Shown here piece by piece: positions 19,917-27,200 of a stretch of 27,200 nucleotides of DNA. The translations under genes were made by a program, and so were the position numbers. Every line of letters begins with the position of its first letter. Positions within the stretch are counted from its first letter, which is position 1. Source of the DNA: Coptodactyla brooksi (lineage: Eukaryota > Arthropoda > Insecta > Coleoptera > Scarabaeidae); NCBI GenBank assembly GCA_033557675.1, contig JAWQRM010000182.1, positions 1-27,200 on the forward strand, read 5' to 3'. Below the pieces are notes generated by a model. That model had not been told where the DNA came from. It saw only the letters and a program-made list of their open reading frames with translations, and did no database searches.

Positions 19917-20455
19917 TATAACTTCAACAACCATGCTGAAATAAATATATCTGATAAATCTATCAAAATGAGAGCTTTGATAAAAATCTATTAAAGTTTT
20001 GTGTTGTCTTATATAACGTGGTTTAGTATTTTATTGCAGGATTTCTGGGGTCTTGGAATATTTCTAGGCTTTCGTGAATATTATTGAGTATTTTTCTTTG
20101 CTTTTGCGTATATATTTTGATGAAATTTTCCTCCGCGTTGCAAGGTATATGGTAATATTTGTAGTTGTATTAATACATCATTATATAAAATACATCATAA
20201 AAGCGGTACTAAAATTAAACAAGTAATTATCTGGAGTTAAATTGTATTGTAGAACGTAATTTCCATGATTTAATATATTAGGTCATATATTTGTTTTGCA
20301 ATATAATTCACAATTATTTAGTAGTGCTTTTGCTCACTACTAAATATCAATTTTAGGGTCATCAAGCTTTATATTAAACGATTGTACCTACAACAAGTAA
20401 TCCTTAAAAAATGTTCAACTGGTCAAATATAAATTCTTAGTCGAGGTGTGACAAT
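19638..20455. other. AT-rich non-coding stretch with a (TA)n tract
   Basis: A (TA)n microsatellite lies at about 19876-19912. The remainder is AT-rich without recognisable genes or repeats shared with the rest of the window. Confidence 0.5.
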
Positions 20456-20459
20456 TCAA

Positions 20460-20780
20460 TGAAACACCGGATATTTAAATTATGCACACTATCCCGGCGC
20501 TGCGACGCCATCATGTTAATTAATTTTGAACTGCGAACACCACGTCTCTGAACCACCACCGTCGATTTCCGAAACTGCACCGGTACCTTTTAACCCGGTA
20601 TTCGCTAATTATTTTAGTTTTCACTATAGGGTGGGGGCAAAGTTTCCGCGGCAGTTCCGACGATGATAATTGTTTAATAAACTAATTAACATTTTTGTTG
20701 TGCGACGAAATTGGTGCTTTAACAATTCATCCGCGCGAAACTCCTAGATTACTCCCAACTAATTCTAACCCATCTCATTC
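20460..20780. promoter_or_regulatory. mixed GC-rich / homeodomain-core block (candidate enhancer)
   Basis: GC-rich phrases (CCCGGCGCTGCGACGCC, TTCCGCGGCAGTTCC, CATCCGCGCGAAAC) alternate with TTAATTAATT (about 20516), GCTAATTATT (about 20610) and ACTAATTAAC (about 20682). The block differs sharply in composition from its AT-rich flanks, has no long open frame and is not repeated in the window. Regulatory function is an inference. Confidence 0.35.
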
Positions 20781-20848
20781 ACTAAATTTTTGATTATATT
20801 GTAAATTTGTGGGTCATGCAATATGAATTATTATATACTGATGATGTG

Positions 20849-20989
20849 GGTAGTGAAAAGAAAGTTCAACACAGAATTGAATACTGAAGTGATGGACTAA
20901 AACGGTATAAACTCAATGGTCGCTTTTCAAATATCCTTGAAAAAAATGACATATAAAGATACAAGGACAAGTAACACAAGAGGCTAGGT
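20849..20989 (+). repeat. dispersed repeat, copy 1
   Basis: The sequence from GTGGGTAGTGAAAAG through GTTCAACACAGAATTGAATA to ACACAAGAGGCTAGGTA is matched by 22309-22427. Shared landmarks in order are TTCAACACA, AAATAT(C/T)C(C/T)TGAAAAA, TACAAG-ACAA and AG-GGCT. This copy has an extra ~20 bp near 20911-20930. The family is unknown. Confidence 0.6.
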
Positions 20990-21373
20990 AATGACAAGAA
21001 AAAGGCTGAAACGTGTTGACAGGTAAAAAAATAGTGTTCGCCAATTAATTTTCTCTATTTTATTATTTTGTTGTTGTTAATCCCTTTCATTTGTTTTAGA
21101 AATATATTAAAATTATACAAACTAATATAAACATTAATAATTTTAACCTACATAGATACTAATAATTTCTGCCAGCAATGCACAATTTGTTAATTTCATT
21201 GCCTCTCCTGTGAAATATTGGACATTTAATTGAAAATATATATTTTGTTGATTATGTTTTTGGTATAAGAAGTTTTCATTCTTGCATTTTCATGTTTTTC
21301 ATATGGTATGCATATTAGTTTGGTTTCTTGTTTACGTTTTGGAGGGAACATGGGGAAAATTATACACTAAAAC

Positions 21374-21413
21374 TAATGCAAGTCATTCAATAATAATTGA
21401 ATGACTTGCATTA
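21374..21413. repeat. perfect 40-bp palindrome (18-bp arms, 4-bp spacer)
   Basis: TAATGCAAGTCATTCAAT is followed by AATA and then its exact reverse complement. The arm contains ATGCAAGT, close to the POU octamer ATGCAAAT, in both orientations. It could be a cruciform-forming site, a dimeric binding site or a recent fold-back. Confidence 0.9.
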
Positions 21414-22300
21414 AATAATTCGACAAATTCAATAATAGTGCTATTTGCAAGCTTTTTTAAAACATCCTTTGCTAAAACTATTTTGTTAACATTCGTGAAC
21501 GGTTCTGTCATCATACTGTTTAGCTGAAAACCATGCTATCATAATGTATCGCAAAGTATTGGCACGAATAACTGGTTTCTAGTTCTTCTGCCGCATAGCG
21601 CTATTGTGGGACTTGATTCCGCGATCAAATATGTTGTTGCCCAAAATAATCATGAAATACAATTTGCATTACTTTAGTACATTCATAGTGTGAAAGACGT
21701 AAGGATTAAAGACCAGAAATGTAAAAAAGTACTTTAACACAGAGAGGCTAGATCCAGTGACTGTGTTCATGAAACAAAGTGGTTGCCCTTTTCGCCACAC
21801 AACGCTTAAAATGTTTGCAACTTAAAAAGTATATAAACAGTCTTGATTTTCTTAAAAAGCAACCTTCAGCTACAAAGCTTTTTTATATCTTGGCGGATCC
21901 TACCTCAGCTTCTTTCAAATATGTTGTATTGCTGGATCTGTAACTCTTATCACCTTAGATAACGACATCTCCTGAGTCCACATTTTCTTGGTGTTCCTTT
22001 TTTTGGAATTTTCATATATAATTTACTTTTACGAACAATATGAATAACTTATAGTACATGGACAAATAACACACAAATAATTCATATTAAATTGATGTAA
22101 ATCCTAGGATATTTCGTCCATATATGAATTATAAGTAAATATTTCTCTTGGCTAATTAAAGTAAATATTTACTTATAACAAACAAATAACATAGTTTTTC
22201 ATTTTGTATATAGGAATTCTGAATAATATCTTTGTTTACAATTTTTATTATGTTTTCAAATATTACATTTGTTTATTCTCGTATCGTTACGTTCGATAAA
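21414..22300. other. non-coding stretch, nothing identified
   Basis: No supported ORF. A short GC-richer phrase CTGCCGCATAGCGCTATTG lies near 21589-21607. AT-rich direct and inverted phrases (AAGTAAATATT and relatives) cluster near 22130-22175. No terminal repeats were matched. Confidence 0.45.
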
Positions 22301-22308
22301 GATATCAG

Positions 22309-22427
22309 TGGGATAAAAAGGACCTTCAACACAAAATATACTGGAATGAATGGTTAAAGCAGTATATCAAATATTCCTGAAAAAGTTGACAGGGGTACAA
22401 GAACAAATAGCACGAGGGGCTGGATAT
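22309..22427 (+). repeat. dispersed repeat, copy 2
   Basis: This is the counterpart of 20849-20989 in the same orientation, 1.46 kb downstream. It includes CCTTCAACACAAAATATAC and GGTACAAGAACAAATAGCAC. Sequence beyond 22427 does not continue the match. Confidence 0.6.
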
Positions 22428-22738
22428 CTGAACCATCTAGGAGCTATTGTGGAGGATAAATGAAATGGGACAATGATGTGGTCGAAACTTTAAAAGAAAC
22501 AGGACTCAACTGAACAAACAACGAGAATGTCAAACGACAGAAAGTAATGGAGAAAGTCTATCTTCATATTATACAATATACTCATAAATATTTTCATATT
22601 TCGTTATTCTGTAATGGATACATTTTTTTATACTTCAAAACTCTCTGAAATCTAAGTTACCTTTGTTTTATTTCTAACAAATGATTATTAGCTATTATTA
22701 TCGGTACTTGTAACCTTTCCTTACTTCTAACCACTTTG

Positions 22739-22930
22739 TAACGTTTCGAGATTTATTATCTCTCCATCAGATCTTGAATATGTAGTTAAAGTAAGTGAAA
22801 TTTACCTCATTTACCAAAGATATTTGTAAATGGTCGTTCATGCACGATGTCGGTTTGTTTGTTAATTTGTTTGATTTTTTTAACTACATGTTCAAGATCT
22901 GATGGAGAGATAGTAAATCTCGAAACGTTA
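22739..22930. repeat. inverted repeat with 52-bp arms carrying a CTGATGG-stem-GAAACG module (hammerhead-like, locus 2)
   Basis: The arms at 22739-22790 and 22879-22930 are inverted copies differing at about two positions, with an 88-bp spacer. On the outward-reading strand of each arm the order is AAGAT, CTGATGGA, stem GAGAT/ATCTC around a 5-nt loop, then GAAACG. In the right arm (plus strand) ATCTT follows shortly after and could pair with AAGAT as helix I. The usual helix III loop and GUH spacing are not clear, so cleavage is doubtful. The arms stop exactly after GAAACGTTA, which looks like a structural boundary. Confidence 0.55.
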
Positions 22931-23336
22931 TCTTATTAAAGATCTTATAAATTATGTTATAACAAACTATAACTATGAATTAATCTGTTCGTCAATAGCA
23001 GTATTCAAATATTTAGCTAATCATTGTCGGTTGTCGAATAAAATTTGTTGTAACTTTCAAATTTTTAAAAACCTTCTAGCATTTGTATTATCTAGATTTA
23101 TCGTGGCAAATTATTTGGAAAAATGTATTAATGAGTTACAGTTTCAGAGCCGTTTTATAATTTTGCGAATGCTTTAGATTCTATTATATGTATATATTGT
23201 AATCGTGGAACTATACGTGTGCTAACGTTGTACTATGTTCAAATCCATTCGAGTGCAGTGCAAGTTGTAAACTGATGTCAAAAACATAAACACAACCTAA
23301 ATTGCTAATGTTTCATTACACGCTGTGCTCTTTACA
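22931..23336. other. AT-rich non-coding stretch
   Basis: Nothing recognised. Sequence continues from the hairpin's right boundary without coding features until the broken ORF that opens at about 23337. Confidence 0.45.
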
Positions 23337-23776
23337 TAAACGTGGGGAGGGAAATTGCCAACGCGTTCGTTGTATCAGTTTATAATTGCTTTGTTCCATG
23401 TTTTTAGTGTCTTACATGTAGAAGTAAATTATCTAACTTCTACGCGCAAGCGTCGTCGTATTAGTTCCGATTTTAATGACTATTATGTGGATGCTTAATT
23501 AGATACGATTCAAGAAATTATCGGCATTGATCCTCATACTAGAGGGTGTGAAATAAAGAATAAAGAGAAAAATCGAATTGACCACATTCGCATTAAAGAC
23601 TTGTGTAACAAAACCATTTTTTCTTAGGTACAAGTGTGTTGACAAAGCTTGTTAAGGAAGCATTCATGAAGCCATCAAGTATTGAAAATCCAAAACAAGC
23701 ATTATTCACAAAGAATCTCTATTTCGTATTTAATGTGCTGGCAAATAAGTTCATTCGGTTTTTCAGAGTGGAGTAA
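23337..23776 (+). pseudogene. unidentified broken ORF with coding-like composition
   Basis: Frame A is open from about 23337 to TAG 23625, interrupted only by TAA 23496. It includes STRKRRRISSDFNDYYVDA before the stop and IQEIIGIDPHTRGCEIKNK after it. At the T-run near 23615-23625 a frame change leads into frame B (23615-23773, 53 codons, stop 23774), which includes VLTKLVKEAFMKPSSIENP and LFTKNLYFVFNVLANKFI. The RKRRR cluster could be a nuclear localisation signal. The balanced residue mix is unlike the F/Y/I-rich noise frames elsewhere. TTTTTTCTTAG at 23617-23627 could alternatively be a splice acceptor. I do not recognise the family; a TE gene or retropseudogene is most likely. Confidence 0.35.
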
Positions 23777-23821
23777 AACAATTTATTTTATGCATAAAGC
23801 TAACTTTAATCTATGATGTAT

Positions 23822-23936
23822 TAAAACTAACAAACACCTCAACCATAACAACACTGTTTTTATACTCGACATACGTTTTGGTTTATCAAATAAACCTCCT
23901 TCAGGAAAATGTTACTATGCGTGTTTGTTAGTTTTA
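23822..23936 (-). ncRNA. hammerhead-ribozyme-like motif inside a 16-bp inverted repeat, locus 3
   Basis: Exact inverted arms TAAAACTAACAAACAC (23822-23837) and GTGTTTGTTAGTTTTA (23921-23936) enclose the motif. On the minus strand, 23904-23874 reads CTGAAGGA, stem GGTTTAT with loop TTG and ATAAACC, then AAAACG. It continues TAT and GTC, so that AC and GU can form a two-pair helix III with loop GUAU and cleavage triplet GUC, as in minimal type I hammerheads. Helix I is weak (GAGTA against TTTTC). G of the GAAA box is A here, and one extra base lies between the CUGANG box and helix II, so activity is doubtful. Confidence 0.45.
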
Positions 23937-23937
23937 G

Positions 23938-24405
23938 TGACTACTAGACCACAGATCTCTGTTTTTTCAAAACAATGATGTATTTTAATCATCGTTTGCT
24001 ATAAGCTCTTGACCTGCTCCTTTCTATGACCTAACAGTGATCCAGGTCTCTTTCGATAATATTCTTCACAGCGGATCTTTGAAATTTAAAAAAAAATTGC
24101 AGCAGATAGAATAAGTGATAATCGGAAAGTGAAAAGGAAAGATGGAACAAAACATCGCAGCTAAGGCTTAACAATTTTCACCGGATGATTAATGATGTAT
24201 GGAGTCTGGCGTTGTCGTGGTGAAAGATGATTCACGAATCTAGAAGTTTTGTGCGCACTATTTGCTCCAATTTTGCTAACTGTGTGCAGCATACCCCTAT
24301 GCAGTGTACTGCATATCTCTAGCGAGTCCCCGCGGGTTTACATTTTTTCTGTACAAAATATGCATATAGTTATTCTTTTCATTTTTAAAACTCCACTTTA
24401 ACAAC
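23938..24405. other. non-coding stretch, nothing identified
   Basis: No supported gene. A short palindrome-like phrase ATGCAGTGTACTGCAT occurs near 24299-24314, and a GC-rich phrase AGCGAGTCCCCGCGGG at 24321-24336. Neither could be tied to an element end. Confidence 0.45.
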
Positions 24406-24840
24406 ATGTTACCCAAACGTTTATTCACAGAAAGGTTATTGCAAACCTACACTTTCGGATCAGCAATTGAATTGCGTAATAACACCGAGAAGAAGGAAAA
24501 GCGAACCGGAGCGAACTTGCACCCAAACAAAAACCGAACGAACTTATTTTCAAACGCAATAGAAAAGGTATTTCAACCTTACAATACTATTGAGCGCGAC
24601 AGCACCTGCACTATACCGTCCAATTTCATTTTACCAGAGCTACCTTCGTGGTTTGCTTCACACGTTTTTGCATACACCTCCTTTTTCTCTATCATTTCTG
24701 TGGAATTTTTAGCACAAAAAACGTCCCACAACAATAGTTTTTCCCACTTCAAGATAAATTGTAACCGTTCTGAATTTTCAATTTTAACTGAAAACTACCT
24801 AACTACCAAACAGTCTTACTATAAAACTAGCCATGGGTAG
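24406..24840 (+). CDS. unrecognised 144-codon ORF
   Basis: This is the longest uninterrupted ORF in the window, starting MLPKRLFTERLLQTYTFGS and ending YYKTSHG. It is mildly basic and rich in Asn, Thr and Ser, with a hydrophobic patch (LPSWFASHVFAYTSFFSII, about residues 77-95). I recognise no domain. Its base composition is less AT-biased than its surroundings, but an ORF of this length can arise by chance in 27 kb. No TATA box, splice sites or neighbouring gene support it; the next feature downstream is a dead transposase. Confidence 0.15.
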   Translation: MLPKRLFTERLLQTYTFGSAIELRNNTEKKEKRTGANLHPNKNRTNLFSNAIEKVFQPYNTIERDSTCTIPSNFILPELPSWFASHVFAYTSFFSIISVEFLAQKTSHNNSFSHFKINCNRSEFSILTENYLTTKQSYYKTSHG

Positions 24841-25428
24841 CATTGAGGCATACTTTGTTTTAAGCTTAAGAAGATTATATGACGAAAAAATTGTATAAAC
24901 ATATACTGTAATACTTTTTAATTCTTTTTAAGGGATAGGGTAATAAAGAAAAACATGAAAGCCCTCTATTTTTAATTATCATAAAGCAATTCTGACATTT
25001 CTGAATTACTGAATAAACATTTCTGAAATGCGTATTTAAAAAAACGCAATAAAAAGACATTTTAAGTTGAATAAATTCTTAATTTTTCATGACATATTAT
25101 ATTCTTTTTAAGCCTACAAGTGACACACGTTTGGAAGAAGCAAAGGTATACTGTACTGCTGAGTGTATATTGATAACACATCATAGTATACTATGCCGTT
25201 AAAATCGAAGAAAATCTTCAGCTGGTACAGAACCTTCACATTCGAACTTCACTTCACATTCACGATCGAACTTGACGAGCTGTTTTCGGTATATTTTACA
25301 ACTTACACAGCATACGAAATTAAAAACTTTGGCATACTTTTTTTTATCAAACCTGGTATGTATATACAGGTGCCCCACGATTTTTATCACAGCAGATATG
25401 TTTTAATAAACATAACAGCCACATTTGA
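24841..25428. other. AT-rich non-coding stretch
   Basis: A 104-codon plus frame (25193-25507) overlaps the transposase relic in a different frame and has no recognisable content, so I treat it as a shadow. I see no terminal repeats for the relic in this interval. Confidence 0.45.
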
Positions 25429-25745
25429 AATCCATCACCCGCGTTGCTTGAACATGTCCCACTTAACATTTGTAGAGATATTGTCCTTCAACATGATGGT
25501 GCACTAGCACATTTTGAATTAAATTATCGTAACTACCTAAATGCATAATTCCCAAATGGACGGATCTGGAGAGGTATCCGATTCCTTCGCCTGCCCGTTC
25601 ACCAGACATGACTCCACTAGATTTGTTTTTATATTTGGGATCATATTAAATCAACAGTTTATGGGACACCTGTCAATATGGAAGAGGAGTTAGCCGCTGG
25701 CATATTTCTGATGTTTGATGATGTTTGTGACCGACGTTTTCTATA
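25429..25745 (+). pseudogene. second Tc1/mariner-superfamily transposase relic (C-terminal part)
   Basis: The frame from 25429 reads PALLEHVPLNICRDIVLQHD followed by GALAHFELNYRNYLNA. QHDGA keeps the second catalytic Asp of the DDE/D triad. After a frame change, PARSPDMTPLDLFLYLG (about 25591-25641) supplies the third Asp and the PLDxFL motif. A further shift gives STVYGTPVNMEEELAAGI near 25660-25700. The N-terminal DNA-binding half and the first Asp block are missing. The differences from the 13.5-kb copy (VPLNICRDIV, TPVN) show it is a different family within the same superfamily, not a duplicate. Confidence 0.75.
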
Positions 25746-25769
25746 ATGGAAATGAACTTACTTTCCACA

Positions 25770-26587
25770 TTTGAGATATTAAGAAAAAGGAAGTTGGAAA
25801 ACATATCTAAACAACAGATCCATGATAAATTGTGAGGCTTGTAAAGAAGACAGAAAACGAGTAAAAGAAATGGTTTCGACGGCCAAATAAGAACCTTGAA
25901 CAACATTTGGAGAAAAATGGAGAGTGATGGTAAAAGAAACCAAGAATTATTTTACAGAGTATTTAAGTCAACAAGAGAAAAGAAGAACTATGACACAAAA
26001 ACCATCAAAGACAAGTATGGGCAGAATGAAGGATGATAAAAAAAATGATAAACAGATGGACAGAGTATTTTCAGGAATTATTATGTGGAGAGAAAGATAA
26101 GGAAAATAAACCACAAAAGACACAAAACACAACTTAAAGGAAATAACGATGACAAAGTAACGATTCAAGAAATACAAGACGCAATAAATCAGCTCAAAAT
26201 TGGAAAAGCGCCAGGTTATGATCGGATAACAGTAAAAATGATCAGGAACATAGGGCAGAAAGGTATGGAATTATTGCTACATATATGTAATAAAGTATGG
26301 AATAAAGAACGCATTGTTAAGGAATAGCGGATTGCTATTGCTAATTGTCCCAATCAACAAAAAAGAAGAAAAAAGAGTGTGAAAATTAGAAAGGGACAAC
26401 ATTGCTGAACACAGTTATGAAAACACCTGAAAAAATTAGACCTGTAATAGAAAATACGTTGGAAGAATATCAGAGCGGATGTAGAGAGGGAAGAAGTTCG
26501 CAAGATCACATATTTACCATAAAAGAGATAATAGAAAAATTAGGACAACGAAGCAGGAAAGTATATATATATATACTTAATATATAA

Positions 26588-26618
<31 letters not shown>

Positions 26619-27200
26619 CATCTATCGATCTGGAAAACGCGTTTGACAAGGTGCAAAGAGAAAAATTATGAGAAATCCTGGAAAACAGAGGAGTTGGTAG
26701 AAAGATGGTTAAAATAATACAGAACATATACCAAAACAACAAAAATAGACTCATCTCAAACAACAGAACATCAGAAGCTTCTACAACGGCGGAAGGATTA
26801 TGATAAGGGAAAAGTCTAAGCTCTACACTATTTACAATCTACATAGATGAGATAATTAAGAAATATTCCTCGATAGGGAAGAAATTGCATGTAGGGTACA
26901 GAAATTTACAAAGAACAGAAATATCAGACTGAACGTTTGTAGATGACATAGTGATTATGACAGAAAAGCTTCGAAAATATGGAATGAAAACAAACAAACA
27001 AACACAAAACAAAAGTAATGGTATTGGGAGAAGAACAAAGAGTAATGAAAATATACCCTGAAGGAGTACAACTAGAACAAGTACAGCAATTTAAGTACTT
27101 GGGGGCTCAGATTGAAAATAATGGAAGAAATGAATTGGAAGAGAGGGAGAGAATAGAGAAGACGATGAAACTGTACTACTCAATGAATACACCATTTATA
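25770..27200 (+). pseudogene. non-LTR LINE reverse transcriptase relic, running off the window
   Basis: The relic starts with a linker region (NISKQQIHDKL, RKMESDGKRNQELFYRVFKS, IKDKYGQ, NRWTEYFQELL) upstream of the RT. Next come IQEIQDAINQLKIGKAPGYD (about 26170-26225), LLLHICNKVWNKERI, TVMKTPEKIRPVIENTLEEY and GCREGRSSQDHIFTIKEIIE (26471-26530). Motif A follows the (TA)n tract as SIDLENAFDKVQREKL. A later TIYIDEIIKKY block precedes the catalytic box, here TFVDDIVIMTE (FVDD at 26936-26947), which keeps both Asp residues. KVMVLGEEQRVMKIYPEGVQ and FKYLGAQIENNGRNELEERE match the thumb region of this LINE type. Frameshifts and stops are frequent. It belongs to a different clade from the 15-kb relic (EYFQELL, APGYDRI and FKYLG phrases); I do not assign a name. 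Confidence 0.85.
26561..26618. repeat. (TA)n microsatellite inside the LINE reverse transcriptase
   Basis: An interrupted (TA)n tract of 58 bp lies exactly between the codons for RSRKVY and SIDLENAFD, where intact relatives have only a few residues. It has therefore expanded within a dead coding region, probably from a TATATA seed encoding the Val-Tyr-Ile stretch. Confidence 0.85.

Noticed and set aside
25193..25507. 104-codon plus-strand ORF and its 63-codon antisense partner
   Set aside because: The last part overlaps the mariner relic in a different frame, and the rest has no recognisable domain or family feature.

Overview
This window looks like AT-rich, gene-poor DNA from an arthropod nuclear genome, most likely an insect. 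The support is indirect: roughly 65-70% A+T, (TA)n microsatellites, relics of Tc1/mariner, hAT and non-LTR (LINE) elements of kinds common in insects, a tRNA-like SINE, and no bacterial-style packed genes. I cannot name the order or species; Hymenoptera would fit but is a guess. I see no intact host protein-coding gene, no canonical tRNA or rRNA gene, and no CRISPR array. Almost every recognisable coding stretch is a broken transposable-element (TE) gene.

Layout. 1-1.8 kb: a SINE-like element with A and B boxes on the minus strand, then a second weaker tRNA-like stretch. 1.9-2.3 kb: a richer, apparently single-copy block. 2.6-8.0 kb: a non-coding composite of diverged repeats, comprising a duplicated ~130-bp block, a ~275-bp tandem repeat, a duplicated 184-bp block, and a pair of inverted arms (4403-4562 / 7795-8020). 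A unique stretch with clustered TATCGAT sites sits inside the arms. 8.2-9.43 kb: a minus-strand hAT transposase relic of the ZBED5/SCAND3 type, with one recognisable terminus. 11.36 kb: a hammerhead-ribozyme-like fold. 13.29-14.74 kb: a nearly complete but dead mariner-family transposon with short terminal repeats and a TA target duplication. 14.88-15.79 kb: a minus-strand jockey/CR1-like reverse transcriptase relic. 16.73-16.90 kb: a 73-bp-arm inverted repeat. 18.65-18.9 and 20.46-20.78 kb: homeodomain-core-rich blocks that look like candidate enhancers. 19.08-19.64 kb: a piggyBac-like terminus followed by a basic TE-like open frame. 20.8-22.4 kb: a dispersed repeat pair and a perfect 40-bp palindrome. 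22.74-23.94 kb: two more loci with a CTGANG-stem-(G)AAACG layout, flanking a broken unidentified ORF. 24.4-24.8 kb: an unrecognised 144-codon ORF. 25.43-25.75 kb: a second mariner transposase relic. 25.77 kb to the window end: a plus-strand LINE reverse transcriptase relic that runs off the edge and has a (TA)n expansion inside it.

The genes do not form a pathway. The window is best read as an intergenic or intronic graveyard of mobile elements, with a few non-repetitive islands that may be regulatory. The points most worth a second look are the three hammerhead-like motifs, the inverted-arm composite at 4.4-8.0 kb, the long hairpin at 16.8 kb, and the TATCGAT and homeodomain-core clusters. 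All family assignments come from reading translated motifs by eye; no database search was run.
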